Assembly: GCF_010686685.1 (NCBI RefSeq)
Contig: NZ_JAAGWD010000005.1
Location: forward strand, 371,154-435,153
DNA from: Pontibacter burrus
GTDB lineage: Bacteria; Bacteroidota; Bacteroidia; Cytophagales; Hymenobacteraceae
DNA length: 64,000 nucleotides
Reading direction: 5' to 3'
Shown: piece after piece, positions 1 through 9,257 of the stretch
Position numbering within the stretch: the stretch's first letter is position 1
Layout of the letters: the number at the start of each line of letters is the position of its first letter
Translations under genes and position numbers: made by a program
Notes under the pieces: model-generated
The model's input: only the letters and a program-made list of their open reading frames with translations
Databases searched by the model: none
What the model was told of the DNA's origin: nothing

Positions 1-636
1 AAACCTTACCTATACGAAATCGACGAGAAAGGGCATCTGGTACAAACCTATAAGTTGAAGATTCCAAATGTGGACTGGGAAGATTTAACAAGTGATGACA
101 AGGGCAACCTCTACATAAGCGATACCGGCAACAACGACAACAAGCGTAAAGAACTGGCAGTATATAAAGTAAATGCTGAGAACATGCAGCAGGTACAGCC
201 AATCCGGTTTACATACGAAGACCAGCCCGCAAAAACATCAAAAAAAGACAAGTTAGATTTTGACTGCGAAGCCCTGTTCTGGCACGACAACTATTTATAC
301 CTGATTACGAAGGACCGTAACAAAAAAGGGATAGCACGTGTGTACCGCCTCCCCGACAAGCCCGGAAACTACAAAGCACAAAAGGTCGGTACCATAAAAA
401 TGACAGATCTGGTTACCGGCGCAGCCATCAGCCCCGATGCAAGTGCGGTAGCACTACTAAGCGAAGAGAAGGTTCACCTTTACCAGAATGTATCGTCGGT
501 AGACAAATTTTATGAGGGCAAGCCAAAAGAGATAAAACTCAGCGGAGCCGGACAAACAGAGGGCATCATGTTTAAGGATGACAATACACTGATCCTTACC
601 AGCGAAGGCGGTAACTTATATAGGTACTCGCTTTAA
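1..636 (+). CDS. Beta-propeller-like protein, 5' end outside window (partial)
   Basis: The reading frame is open from base 1, so the start lies upstream; at least 211 residues are visible. The motif NVDWEDLT followed by GNLYISDTGNND is typical of secreted or lipoprotein beta-propeller proteins of Bacteroidota, in which blade repeats begin with an NLYISD/YLYLITKD-like strand. Later blades read LFWHDNYLYLITKDR and ILTSEGGNLYRYSL. No catalytic residues can be named, and signal peptide or lipobox cannot be judged without the 5' end. It converges on lgt across a shared terminator hairpin. The fold is inferred from the motif and the function is unknown. Confidence 0.75.
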   Translation, partial: KPYLYEIDEKGHLVQTYKLKIPNVDWEDLTSDDKGNLYISDTGNNDNKRKELAVYKVNAENMQQVQPIRFTYEDQPAKTSKKDKLDFDCEALFWHDNYLYLITKDRNKKGIARVYRLPDKPGNYKAQKVGTIKMTDLVTGAAISPDASAVALLSEEKVHLYQNVSSVDKFYEGKPKEIKLSGAGQTEGIMFKDDNTLILTSEGGNLYRYSL

Positions 637-650
637 GATTGTGGGCAAGC

Positions 651-683
651 AAAAGGGCTGCAGTTTATTGCTGCAGCCCTTTT
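651..683. terminator. Bidirectional terminator between the propeller gene and lgt
   Basis: A 13-bp perfect stem (AAAAGGGCTGCAG paired with CTGCAGCCCTTTT) has a 7-nt loop and a T-rich tail on the plus strand and an A-run before it, so it can serve both convergent genes. It ends 2 bases before the lgt stop codon. Confidence 0.8.
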
Positions 684-684
684 G

Positions 685-1536
685 TTATTTTGCTTCCTGT
701 AGTTTGCCACCTGGTAAGGCTGGCTTCGGATTTCGCCATACTCTGAACAGCACAAACAAGCCGATCAGGATTAGCGGCAGGCTTAGCAGCTGCCCCATGT
801 TCAGGCTCATCGTATCTTCAAATTCAACCTGGTTCTCTTTCAGGAACTCTACCAGGAAGCGGAAAGTGAATAGCAACGTTACGAATAAGCCAAACAACAA
901 GCCCAGCGGCAGTCTTTCCTTATACTTCTTCCAGAGCCCATAAAGCAGCACAAACAGCAGAAACGCGCAAAGTGCCTCGTATAGTTGTGTTGGATGGCGC
1001 GGGTCCAGAGAAGCGGCCACACCGTTTATGATCTCGTGGTTTCGTTCAAACTTAAACGCCCACGGCACATCTGTTACCTTACCTATAATTTCTGAGTTCA
1101 TCAGGTTGCCCAATCGGATCAGTGCACCACCCAATGCTACCACAATTACAATGCGGTCGAGCACCCACATGTAGTTGAATTTATGGTTCCGGCTAAACAA
1201 CCAAAGCGAGAAAAGGATACCTATAGTTGCTCCATGGCTTGCAAGTCCGCCTTTCCATATCTTCAGTATCTCGATGGGGTTGCTCAGATAATACTCTGGG
1301 TCGTAAAACAAGGTATGCCCCAAGCGAGCGCCTATCACTGTACCAATGATCATGTAGAGTGTAATTACGTCCACATCGCCTTCGGTTCGGCCCTCAGCAA
1401 CATAAATTCTGCTCAGTATGCGCTGCCCGAATACAAAAGCAAGGGCAAATAACAGTCCATACCAACGCACCGAAATCGGGCCGATATTAAATATTTCCGG
1501 ATCTACGTTCCAGGGAATAAAGTTCAGTAAACTCAT
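685..1536 (-). CDS. lgt: Prolipoprotein diacylglyceryl transferase
   Basis: Lgt is an inner-membrane enzyme that transfers diacylglycerol from phosphatidylglycerol to the lipobox cysteine of prolipoproteins, the first step of lipoprotein maturation. The protein (283 aa) is polytopic. It shows the Lgt hallmarks: an early RWYGLLFALAF segment, KGGLASHGATIG (the HGG-like catalytic region) and RLGNLMNSEIIGKVTD, matching the family GRxGNFxNxE signature with its essential Arg. The first ATG (1534-1536) is chosen; a TTG nine codons upstream (1563) stays in frame but adds residues not typical of the family. Several genes in this window encode lipobox proteins that would be its substrates. Confidence 0.95.
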   Translation of the reverse strand: MSLLNFIPWNVDPEIFNIGPISVRWYGLLFALAFVFGQRILSRIYVAEGRTEGDVDVITLYMIIGTVIGARLGHTLFYDPEYYLSNPIEILKIWKGGLASHGATIGILFSLWLFSRNHKFNYMWVLDRIVIVVALGGALIRLGNLMNSEIIGKVTDVPWAFKFERNHEIINGVAASLDPRHPTQLYEALCAFLLFVLLYGLWKKYKERLPLGLLFGLFVTLLFTFRFLVEFLKENQVEFEDTMSLNMGQLLSLPLILIGLFVLFRVWRNPKPALPGGKLQEAK

Positions 1537-2253
1537 ATAAGGGTGATGATCGTGTATAGCCAAAGTTACAATAAATCGGGCAGGTACAAAAAGATGTGTT
1601 ATAACTATAGTTTCTTCTTTGCTTACTGAACTTCTTTGTCATCCTGAGCATTCTTGAGACGAGAGTCAAAGAGAGCCAGCGTAGCTGTGAGGGATCTTAT
1701 ATGTACTATAGTTGCCACAGGACACAAGCATTCTGTGCTATAGTTACTTCTGATCCTGGGAGCTCTACTCACTTATAGTTTCAATTTAGCATTGGTACGC
1801 TCCCGGCCGCGGGGCCCCGTCTTCGGGCATCGCGCTGCTGCCTTCTTGCTATCCTCGTTCCTCGGATTGGCTGCGCCACCGCAACAAGTCAAAGGCGCTC
1901 AACCCAAAGACTGATATCATTCGATAGCTATAGTTCTTTTAGTATGAATATCTATAGTTACATCGCCTTCTCGTGGTGGTAGTTCCTTGTGCCAGGCTGC
2001 GCCTGCCTGGTTATGATCTGGAATTATAGCACTACAGCTCAACTATAGCAATGGCAGAAAGTCCCCCTTTGAAGGGGGTAGGGGGATGACTAACGTCCAC
2101 TATAACACGATAGCCCAAACTATAGCAAAGGCAGAAAAGCTCCCCTCCTTAGATAAGGAGGGGTAGGGGTGGTTTGACAACCATAACTTTAGAACTATAG
2201 CTCCAACAATAGAAAAAGCTTCAGTCCTGTAAAACAGAAAAAATCTCACTTAA
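1537..2253. other. 717-bp intergenic region made of repeats
   Basis: No gene is recognised. The region contains about eight CTATAG palindromes and copy A of a long composite repeat (1681-2176). It also has a fragment resembling the phylum-wide TCATCCTGAGC-type repeat near 1637 and two C-rich palindromes (2061-2090 and 2138-2175). Short reading frames here shift or stop relative to the second copy at 14.6-15.1 kb, so coding is unlikely. Confidence 0.75.
1681..2176 (+). repeat. Composite interspersed repeat, copy A
   Basis: Shares long blocks with 14600-15083 in the same orientation. Shared blocks include ATCCTGGGAGCTCTAC (near 1754), CCCCGTCTTCGGGCATCGC (1814 onward), GGCTGCGCCACCGCAACAAG, CTCAACCCAAAGACTG and TCGTGGTGGTAGTTCCTTG (ending near 1993). 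A C-rich palindrome tail follows. Block order is the same in both copies, while spacers differ and are peppered with CTATAG. It encodes no conserved frame. It may be a non-autonomous mobile element or a structured non-coding unit; the class is unknown. Confidence 0.7.
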
Positions 2254-4146
2254 TCACTGGTCCAAACCTTTTACCTGATTCAGTTCACTTCTGAAACCGC
2301 CACTCAGGATCGGGAAGCGGAGCCAGCTTCTTGGGTCCAGGCTATAGTCATCGAGGTGGAAGGCCGGGGCATAACGTTCGCGCTTCCATTGGTTGCGGCT
2401 CCATAAACTATAGAATTTCGTGATCCAACCTTGTATCGTTTCAGCATCGGCTACACCTGAAGCCAGCAGCTTTTCATAAACTTCGTGGGGAGCAAGACGG
2501 TCGTAAAAAGCCATTCGCTCAATCTGGTTCAACACATCATACGGCATCAGGTCTTTCTCATCGGTCTGTGATTCTTTTGCCGGACGCAGCTCTGCTGATG
2601 GTTGGAGATTATTTACGTACTGCAGGCCTTCGTAACCTAGTTCGGTCTGACACCAAACCAGCAATTGCCTGATAAAGGATTTATCGATACCCGCAATTGG
2701 CGAAATGCTACCGGCTGTGTCGCCATCCATCGTAGCATAACCAACAGCAGCTTCACTTCTATTGGAAGTAGCTAACAGCAAAGCACCTTTAATATTTGTC
2801 AGCATCCAGATAGATGGAGCCCGCACACGTGCTTGTATGTTTTGAAGTGTCACATCGTCTTCGGCCCAAGTAAGTGGGCGCTCTATCGCACCTTCGATAA
2901 TGGAAGTATAGCCTTTTACCTGTTCATCTATGGTCCAGGAATAAAATACAGCGCCAATACTATGCGCCAGTTCTTTTGCAGAAGTAAATGTGTCGTCAGA
3001 CGAGTTTTCCGTACCCTGATACGCGCAGGTAAGCAAGCGATTAACCAATTCTTTTATAGCCTGCGCTTTGCTTAGTGTATCAAAGTAGGCCGCATCTTTT
3101 AGCGGAAACAATTGTGTTTTCGCTAAAAAGCCAAGCACCCCCAACCCTTCTACACCACGGCGCACCATTTCAGCTACCGCTACTGCACACAAAGAGGAAT
3201 CTGCTCCGCCGCTCAGCGATAATACAAAACCACGGCTGTGACTCTTGCGCATATAGTCGAACAGGCCAAGGCTTAGTGCAGCCATCACCTCGCGGTTTTC
3301 ATCTATAGGCGGCAGGTATTCAATCTCAGTAGCTACTTCAGAGTTCTCGCTAAAGCTGACTTCCGCCAGTTCAAGGTCTACATTTTTAAAGCTTAGCAGT
3401 TCGTTTCGTTTCAGCAGCTTTCCGTTCTGGGCGATCAGTACTTCACCGTCATAAATTACCTTTCCGGCTTCGTTACCCAGCAGGTTGGCATACACATAAG
3501 CGCACTGGTATTTTTTTGATGCCTCTACCACTAAGCGGTAACGCACATCAGTTTTACTCAGGGCAAAGTGGCTGGCGCTTGGGTTAAGTATGAGCTGTAC
3601 CCCTTTTGCCATATGGCGTTCTGCAGGTCGGTTCGGACGCCAGGCATCTTCACAAATCTCAAATGCATATTTCACACCCTGCTCTTCGTAAATCAAATCG
3701 CCGATCTGATACTTCTGCCCGAGCATCTCAAATTCGCCTACCTGGTTGGCAGGCCACTCGGTAAACCAGCGTGGTTCGTAATGCAACCCGTCTTTTGCCA
3801 GGAACTGTTTTGCCGTAAAGCCAACAATCTCTTTATTCCGGATCACGCAAGCCGTGTTGTATACTTCCTTCCCGATCCAGATGTGCACCCCCACACAAAC
3901 TGTAATGCCGTCGCACCACTCTTTTATCTGTAGCAGACGTTTAAAAGCTTCTTCGCCCAGCCACGGGCTCAGGAAAAGGTCTTCGCAGCCATAGCCGGTA
4001 ATGCAAAGTTCCGGCAGCAGCAGAATATCAACATTGTTAACTATAGCCTCGTTAATGGCTTCCTTTATATTCTGCAGGTTGTTTTCCCAGTCCAGCGGAG
4101 TCTGGTTAAGGGCGGCACCTGCCAGCGTGAGTCGGGTTTCTTTCAT
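2254..4146 (-). CDS. nadE: Glutamine-dependent NAD+ synthetase
   Basis: This cytosolic enzyme amidates nicotinic acid adenine dinucleotide to NAD+, using ammonia released from glutamine by its own amidase domain. The protein (630 aa) has an N-terminal nitrilase/glutaminase domain (about residues 1-270) with the triad segments LPELCITGYG (Glu), a Lys near FLAKDG, and FEICEDAWRPN (Cys). A C-terminal NAD synthase domain follows (about 290-620) with the P-loop-like SGGADSSL motif and ATSNRSEAAVGY. The two-domain length is normal for the glutamine-dependent form. It starts at an ATG (4144-4146) and stands alone, with a repeat-rich region downstream. Confidence 0.96.
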   Translation of the reverse strand: MKETRLTLAGAALNQTPLDWENNLQNIKEAINEAIVNNVDILLLPELCITGYGCEDLFLSPWLGEEAFKRLLQIKEWCDGITVCVGVHIWIGKEVYNTACVIRNKEIVGFTAKQFLAKDGLHYEPRWFTEWPANQVGEFEMLGQKYQIGDLIYEEQGVKYAFEICEDAWRPNRPAERHMAKGVQLILNPSASHFALSKTDVRYRLVVEASKKYQCAYVYANLLGNEAGKVIYDGEVLIAQNGKLLKRNELLSFKNVDLELAEVSFSENSEVATEIEYLPPIDENREVMAALSLGLFDYMRKSHSRGFVLSLSGGADSSLCAVAVAEMVRRGVEGLGVLGFLAKTQLFPLKDAAYFDTLSKAQAIKELVNRLLTCAYQGTENSSDDTFTSAKELAHSIGAVFYSWTIDEQVKGYTSIIEGAIERPLTWAEDDVTLQNIQARVRAPSIWMLTNIKGALLLATSNRSEAAVGYATMDGDTAGSISPIAGIDKSFIRQLLVWCQTELGYEGLQYVNNLQPSAELRPAKESQTDEKDLMPYDVLNQIERMAFYDRLAPHEVYEKLLASGVADAETIQGWITKFYSLWSRNQWKRERYAPAFHLDDYSLDPRSWLRFPILSGGFRSELNQVKGLDQ

Positions 4147-4303
4147 AGGGTTATATAACGGAAGTATGAAAGGGCAAGTTAGGTTTAATTGTTGGATGGG
4201 TAAATGCTCAAATTATGAAAGACTGATGGTTGCTTAAGGAACTTAACAAAGAAACTATAACCGGACCGCCGCTGCTTCTGCAACTATAGTTATGAAACAA
4301 AAA

Positions 4304-4327
4304 AGACGCAATCCCTTGCGTCTCTAC
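4304..4327. repeat. REP palindrome (AGACGCAA / TTGCGTCT family)
   Basis: An 8-bp stem AGACGCAA...TTGCGTCT with a 4-nt loop (TCCC) and the trailing CTAC shared with the cluster around the RAYT pseudogene at 42.1-43.0 kb. It lies between nadE (5' side) and rnc (3' side). Confidence 0.8.
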
Positions 4328-4391
4328 ATTTCTCAAGAATCCAACTATAGCCCGATTAACAATTTACCATCAACAATTTAACCTTCAGCAG

Positions 4392-5126
4392 TTAAGCAAT
4401 CTTCAGAATTTCGATGCTTTTTTCTGCCGCGGCCTGATCTGCTTTTTTCTTGGAAAGGCCCACGCCTGTAGCTACTGGTTTATCGCCAATGTATACTTCG
4501 GTAGTAAACTCGGTTGTATTACCCTGCTGCTTCTTCTTTATGTTCTCAAACCTGATTTCCATGTTCTGGCTTTGCGCCCACTCGATCAGTTTGCTCTTAA
4601 AGTTCGCAGTTGTATTTACAAGTTTATGCAGGTCTACGTGCGGTTTAATCAGCTTGCCGAGTATGAACTGGCGTGTCATGTTATACCCTTTATCCAGGTA
4701 AATGGCGCCAACCAATGCTTCCAGGGCATTACCGTTTACAGACTTATGCCTGTTTGAGCCAGCCTCTACTTTCACCAGCAGGTTAAGCCCAATTTTAACA
4801 GCAATATGGTTCAGCGACTCGCGGTTAACGATACGCGAACGGATCTCGGTCAGGAAACCTTCGTCTTCGTACGGAAACTTCTTAAACAACAGTTCAGCAA
4901 CTACAGCACCCAATACGGCATCGCCTAAAAACTCCAGACGCTCGTTGGTGTCGTGCTTCGTACCTGCTGCTTGCCGTGCAAACGATGTATGCGTAAGGGC
5001 AAGTTTATACAGCCTGATATTATCGGGAGTACTACCAATAATACCGGCAACGGCGCGCACTAACTCTCTGTCTTTGTTAAAAACCCGTTGGTAGAAACGC
5101 TTTACCGGTTTAATTGGACCAAGCAC
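4392..5126 (-). CDS. rnc: Ribonuclease III
   Basis: RNase III cleaves double-stranded RNA, processing the rRNA precursor and structured mRNAs in the cytosol. The catalytic domain carries the signature NERLEFLGDAVLG (metal-binding Glu and Asp) and a second acidic site in GNALEALVGAIYLDKG. A C-terminal dsRBD (about residues 170-242) ends with GVGLSKKKADQAAAEKSI. The 244-aa length is usual. The start is GTG (5124-5126), whose G is also the last base of the fabF TAG stop (TAGTG), so translation is probably coupled. It is the last gene of acpP-fabF-rnc, an order conserved in Bacteroidota. Confidence 0.96.
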   Translation of the reverse strand: MLGPIKPVKRFYQRVFNKDRELVRAVAGIIGSTPDNIRLYKLALTHTSFARQAAGTKHDTNERLEFLGDAVLGAVVAELLFKKFPYEDEGFLTEIRSRIVNRESLNHIAVKIGLNLLVKVEAGSNRHKSVNGNALEALVGAIYLDKGYNMTRQFILGKLIKPHVDLHKLVNTTANFKSKLIEWAQSQNMEIRFENIKKKQQGNTTEFTTEVYIGDKPVATGVGLSKKKADQAAAEKSIEILKIA

Positions 5127-6379
5127 TAATCGTTCAGTTGTCTGAAAATTACGGATGTGTTGTGACCACCAAAACCAAAGGTGTTACTTAACGCTACTTT
5201 AACCTCACGCTCCTGGGCCTTGTTAAACGTAAAGTTCAGGTCCGGATTAAAGCTTTCGTCGTCAGTAAAGTGGTTAATGGTTGGCGGTACCACGTTGTTC
5301 TGAATAGCAAGTATAGAAGCGATGGCCTCTATAGCACCCGCTGCCCCCAGCAAGTGACCAGTCATCGACTTAGTAGAGCTGATATTCAGTTTGTAAGCAT
5401 GGTCTCCGAACACCGTTTCGATCGCTTTCGCTTCGCTAACGTCGCCGAGTGGCGTTGAGGTACCGTGTACGTTGATATAGTCTACTTCTTCTGGTTTGAT
5501 GTTGGCATCGCGCAGGGCATTCTTCATCACATTCAGGGCACCTAATCCCTCCGGATGCGGCGCTGTAATGTGATATGCGTCGGCAGACATACCGCCACCC
5601 AGAATCTCAGCATAGATCTTGGCACCACGTGCCTTGGCATGCTCATATTCTTCCAGGATGATGGCACCGGCACCTTCGCCAAGTACGAAACCATCGCGGT
5701 CCTTATCAAACGGGCGGGATGCAGTTTCAGGTGAATCGTTGCGTTCTGAAAGGGCTTTCAGGGCATTGAAACCACCAATACCGGCTTCTGTTACAGCTGC
5801 TTCCGAACCACCTGATACGATAACATCAGCTATACCTAAACGGATATAGTTAAAAGCATCAAGCAGGGCGTTGGTTGCAGAGGCACAGGCCGATACAGTT
5901 ACAAAGTTTGGCCCACGGAAGCCATACTTAATAGAGATCTGACCAGCACTGATATCAGCGATCATTTTCGGAATGAAGAACGGGTTGAAGCGTGGCGTGC
6001 CATCGCCGTTGGCAAAGTTCACGCACTCTTCCTGGAACGTGCGCAAGCCGCCAATTCCAGATCCCCAGATCACCCCGACACGGTCAGGATCATAGTTACC
6101 TTCAATTAAGTTTGCGTCTTGTACTGCCTCTTCGGCCACTACAAGCGCAAACTGTGTAAACAGGTCCATTTTGCGGGCCTCTTTACGGTCAAAGTATTTT
6201 TCCGGATCGTACCCTTTTATTTCACAGGCAAACTGTGTTTTAAACTTACTCGCATCAAAGCGTGTGATAGGCGCAGCTCCACTCACGCCATTAACAAGGC
6301 CGTTCCAATACTCTGCAACGGTATTTCCAAGTGGCGTGAGTGCGCCCAGCCCAGTAACTACAACTCTCTTAAGCTCCAT
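5126..6379 (-). CDS. fabF: 3-oxoacyl-[acyl-carrier-protein] synthase II
   Basis: FabF condenses malonyl-ACP with acyl-ACP in type II fatty acid elongation. The 417-aa thiolase-fold protein carries the catalytic triad: Cys in VSACASATNA, His in NVHGTSTPLGD and His in NTFGFGGHNTS. The GxGxGA-type loop DGFVLGEGAGA is also present. It lies 55 bp downstream of acpP, which encodes its carrier protein, and its stop overlaps the rnc start by one base. A single CTATAG copy occurs within the gene. Confidence 0.97.
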   Translation of the reverse strand: MELKRVVVTGLGALTPLGNTVAEYWNGLVNGVSGAAPITRFDASKFKTQFACEIKGYDPEKYFDRKEARKMDLFTQFALVVAEEAVQDANLIEGNYDPDRVGVIWGSGIGGLRTFQEECVNFANGDGTPRFNPFFIPKMIADISAGQISIKYGFRGPNFVTVSACASATNALLDAFNYIRLGIADVIVSGGSEAAVTEAGIGGFNALKALSERNDSPETASRPFDKDRDGFVLGEGAGAIILEEYEHAKARGAKIYAEILGGGMSADAYHITAPHPEGLGALNVMKNALRDANIKPEEVDYINVHGTSTPLGDVSEAKAIETVFGDHAYKLNISSTKSMTGHLLGAAGAIEAIASILAIQNNVVPPTINHFTDDESFNPDLNFTFNKAQEREVKVALSNTFGFGGHNTSVIFRQLND

Positions 6380-6434
6380 AAGCTGTTACCAGAGGATAGA
6401 TATAGTAGAAAAATTCTTATACTAAAAAAGGTTA

Positions 6435-6671
6435 TTATTTTGCGTGCTCTTCCAGGTAGCTGATAGCCTGACCTACAGTAGCTATGTTCTCAGCCTGATC
6501 ATCTGGAATAGATACGTTGAACTCTTTCTCAAATTCCATGATAAGTTCTACTGTATCTAGTGAGTCTGCGCCAAGGTCGTTTGTGAAGCTAGCCTCAGGA
6601 GTAACCTCTGACTCTTCCACGCCAAGCTTATCGATGATGATAGCTTTTACTTTTTCTGCGATTTCTGACAT
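6435..6671 (-). CDS. acpP: Acyl carrier protein
   Basis: This small acidic four-helix protein (78 aa) carries growing acyl chains as thioesters on a 4'-phosphopantetheine arm. The attachment serine lies in [15 protein letters not shown], the canonical DSL motif. Length and charge are standard for AcpP. It is first in the acpP-fabF-rnc operon on the minus strand, with a divergent upstream region of about 150 bp shared with the IPExxxVDY gene. Confidence 0.98.
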   Translation of the reverse strand: MSEIAEKVKAIIIDKLGVEESEVTPEASFTNDLGADSLDTVELIMEFEKEFNVSIPDDQAENIATVGQAISYLEEHAK

Positions 6672-6825
6672 TTTTTCTTATAGTTTATTAAAACACTGTG
6701 CAAAGAAATATAATTAGGCAGACAATGCCAAAAAAAATTACTCTATTCGTGTTTAAGCAAAAGTTTTGGCCCGTCGCTGTCTATTTACAAAGTACCTTCT
6801 TAAATTTAGGCGCCAAAGTGTAAAC

Positions 6826-7254
6826 ATGAAAACTTTTTACCTCGACGACGATTACGATTACGATTTTGAACTATACGGGTTGGTATCGTCGGGGAAGGAG
6901 TACACGCTGGCCTGGTGGCTGAACAAACTGCTGGCATTACGCCTCACAAAACAGAAGGACCTTTGCTACACCCTGCCCGACAGGCAGCAGATGCTGGTCT
7001 CCAACTATGAGTTCAACACCGAGCACAGCATTATACGGCTTTTCCGGAACAAGGCGGTTGGTACTACTACCACACGCAAGCCTTACCTGCTGCCAGATAT
7101 AAAAGAGTATGACTTTGTGTTACAGATTTCGGGGCCGCTGCCAGGGGTGTCTGCGAGCAGTTTTATAAACACCCTATTGAACATACCGTTAGTACAGTAT
7201 GTGAAACAATTCGACCCACTGGCGCTTAAGTATAGAGAGAATTTGATTTTTTAA
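6826..7254 (+). CDS. IPExxxVDY family protein
   Basis: This 142-residue protein matches a family found almost only in Bacteroidota, located next to pyk or the fabF-rnc block. Recognisable features are an acidic N-terminus (YLDDDYDYDFELYGLVS), an aromatic-rich central part (EYTLAWWLNKLLAL) and a C-terminal block (DFVLQISGPLPG ... IPLVQYVKQFDP). There is no signal peptide or catalytic motif, and the function is unknown. The ATG at 6826 is chosen because a family-like start follows it; the open frame extends 20 codons further upstream into the probable promoter. Only two bases separate its stop from the pyk start, so the two are cotranscribed. Confidence 0.85.
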   Translation: MKTFYLDDDYDYDFELYGLVSSGKEYTLAWWLNKLLALRLTKQKDLCYTLPDRQQMLVSNYEFNTEHSIIRLFRNKAVGTTTTRKPYLLPDIKEYDFVLQISGPLPGVSASSFINTLLNIPLVQYVKQFDPLALKYRENLIF

Positions 7255-7256
7255 CT

Positions 7257-8684
7257 ATGAATATTACGTTTAACAAAACCAAGGTGCTAGCCACCGTAGG
7301 TCCGGCTTCGAACACGTTCGAGCGACTGCTCGCGCTTGTGCAGGAAGGCGTGGATGCTTTCAGATTAAATTTCTCACACGGCGAACATGCCGAACACCTG
7401 GAGGTGATTCATCATGTAAGGGAGATCAACAGGCAGTTCGGCACCAATGTGTGTCTGGTGCAGGACCTGCAGGGCCCTAAGATCAGGATAGGAGATGTAG
7501 AAAATGGCGGAGTGGAGATTAAGGGGGGTGAAGAAATTCTGCTTCGCTGCGATGGCTCTCTTAGTGTACCAGGCCGCCTGGCAACTAACTATACCCACCT
7601 GGCCAAAGATGTAAAACCCGGTGATGCCATACTGATTGATGACGGTAAACTGGAGCTGCGTGTCCTACACACTGATAATGACCAGGAAATACGCTGCGAA
7701 GTAATTTATGGTGGTGTGGTAAAACCACGCAAAGGTATAAACCTGCCTGACACAAAAGTTTCAGCGCCATCATTAACCGAGAAAGATCTGCGCGACCTGC
7801 ATTTTGGTCTGGACCATGACATTGAGTGGGTAGCACTTTCTTTTGTGCGTACCGTTCAGGACATCTATGAAATTAAGCGCATTATAGAGGAGCGCGGCAA
7901 AGACACCCGCGTAATTGCCAAGATCGAAAAGCCTGAGGCAATCAGAAACATTGACGCAATCATAGAGGCTACCGATGCCATTATGGTGGCTCGTGGTGAC
8001 CTGGGTGTGGAAGTGGGCATGGAACAGGTACCGATGATCCAGAAAATGGTAGTTGAGAAGAGTAACCTAGCGGCTAAGCCTGTAATTATTGCAACCCAGA
8101 TGATGGAAAGCATGATCGTAAATCCGCGCCCTACCCGCGCCGAGACAAACGACATTGCCAATGCGGTTATAGACGGAGCTGACTGCCTGATGCTGAGTGC
8201 CGAGACTGCTGTTGGAGCCTACCCTATCGAGACCATCAGAAGTATGAGCCTGACAATACAGACTGTAGAGACACAAGCTGATATCTTTAACAAAACATAT
8301 GTGCTTAGCCCGCACTCGCCGCACTTCTGTAACGATAGCCTGGTAGCCAATGCCTGCAACCTGGCCCGCGATACAAACGCTAGTGCTGTTATTGGTATGA
8401 CCAAGTCCGGCTATACTGCATTTCAGCTTGCCAAGTACAGACCAAAGTCAAACATTTTCATATTTACAGAGAATGAGCAACTGCTCACTACTTTAAATCT
8501 GGTTTGGGGCGTGCGTGGTTTCCACTACAACAAATTTGAATCTACGGACAATACGATTGCTGATATCAAAGATTTCCTGCTGGAGAGAGGCTTTATTGAA
8601 AAGGGAGATGTTTTCATTAACACGGCCAGTATGCCGATAAATGAGCAGAAGCGTACCAACATGATCAAGCTGAGCATAGCTTAA
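7257..8684 (+). CDS. pyk: Pyruvate kinase
   Basis: Pyruvate kinase converts phosphoenolpyruvate and ADP to pyruvate and ATP, the last step of glycolysis. The 475-aa protein shows KVLATVGPAS near the N-terminus, DAFRLNFSHG, QDLQGPKIRIG, the active-site block VIAKIEKPEAIRNID, MVARGDLGVE and the substrate loop TRAETNDIANAV. The regulatory C-domain (about 350-475) is present and ends shortly, as in type I/II bacterial enzymes. It follows the IPExxxVDY gene with a 2-base gap and is closed by a strong terminator. It contains no CTATAG copy. Confidence 0.97.
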   Translation: MNITFNKTKVLATVGPASNTFERLLALVQEGVDAFRLNFSHGEHAEHLEVIHHVREINRQFGTNVCLVQDLQGPKIRIGDVENGGVEIKGGEEILLRCDGSLSVPGRLATNYTHLAKDVKPGDAILIDDGKLELRVLHTDNDQEIRCEVIYGGVVKPRKGINLPDTKVSAPSLTEKDLRDLHFGLDHDIEWVALSFVRTVQDIYEIKRIIEERGKDTRVIAKIEKPEAIRNIDAIIEATDAIMVARGDLGVEVGMEQVPMIQKMVVEKSNLAAKPVIIATQMMESMIVNPRPTRAETNDIANAVIDGADCLMLSAETAVGAYPIETIRSMSLTIQTVETQADIFNKTYVLSPHSPHFCNDSLVANACNLARDTNASAVIGMTKSGYTAFQLAKYRPKSNIFIFTENEQLLTTLNLVWGVRGFHYNKFESTDNTIADIKDFLLERGFIEKGDVFINTASMPINEQKRTNMIKLSIA

Positions 8685-8742
8685 CAGGTAAGATGTAACA
8701 GGTTTTACTAACTATAGGTAAAGCCTTGTTATAACAAAAAGC

Positions 8743-8776
8743 AAAAGCGCCGGTAACTTTAGTTGCCGGCGCTTTT
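8743..8776 (+). terminator. Rho-independent terminator of pyk
   Basis: A 15-bp stem starts AAAAGCGCCGGTAAC and pairs with GTTGCCGGCGCTTTT, with one G-T wobble and the loop TTTA. It is followed by TGTTAT and lies about 60 bp after the pyk stop. Confidence 0.85.
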
Positions 8777-8870
8777 TGTTATATACTATCAACATCCCTT
8801 TATTACAAAGTAGGGACTGTTCGTTAGGAGAAAACTATAGCACTGTTTAACAGGACTATAAATACAAAAA

Positions 8871-8894
8871 GCCTTGTGCGCATGCACAAGGCTC
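8871..8894 (-). terminator. Terminator of rpsT
   Basis: A perfect 10-bp stem AGCCTTGTGC / GCACAAGGCT with loop GCAT. On the minus strand it is followed by a T-run (the complement of AAATACAAAA), about 27 bp past the rpsT stop. Confidence 0.85.
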
Positions 8895-8920
8895 CTGAAA
8901 CATTTACTCCGCAAAAAAAA

Positions 8921-9178
8921 TTAAGCAGCCAGGCTGTTTACAAACTTAGCCAGTTTAGACTTGTTGTGAGCCGCTTTGTTTTTGTGGATGATATTTTTCT
9001 TAGCCAGACGGTCAATCATTGAAGAAACTGTCTTGTACAGTTCCTGCGCCTCGGCTTTATCAGTTGTGCTTCTTAGTTTCTTGATGAAGGTACGAGTAGT
9101 TTTCGCCTGGTATCTGTTACGAAGACGTTTAGCGTTGTTCGCTCTGATTCTCTTTAATGCCGACTTATGGTTAGCCAT
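8921..9178 (-). CDS. rpsT: Small ribosomal subunit protein bS20
   Basis: bS20 binds 16S rRNA early in 30S assembly. The 85-aa, very basic protein begins [21 protein letters not shown], the classic S20 N-terminus, and continues as a long helical bundle with a conserved [15 protein letters not shown] segment. It is monocistronic, with a clear promoter upstream (9227-9257) and a terminator downstream. Confidence 0.98.
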   Translation of the reverse strand: MANHKSALKRIRANNAKRLRNRYQAKTTRTFIKKLRSTTDKAEAQELYKTVSSMIDRLAKKNIIHKNKAAHNKSKLAKFVNSLAA

Positions 9179-9226
9179 GTTATTTTATACTATTAAATAT
9201 TTTTGTTCCGTATGTAAATGAGTCTG

Positions 9227-9257
9227 CAAAGGTAATTCCTTTACAATTAATTTCCAA
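9227..9257 (-). promoter_or_regulatory. Bacteroidota-type promoter of rpsT
   Basis: On the minus strand a -7 element TACCTTTG (9234-9227) matches the consensus TAnnTTTG. A TTGG (9257-9254) lies 19 nt upstream, matching the -33 element and spacing. The predicted start of transcription is about 40 nt before the rpsT ATG. Confidence 0.75.

Noticed and set aside
641..943. A plus-strand open frame of 100 codons
   Set aside because: It runs antisense to lgt, which has complete family motifs; the frame is a shadow.
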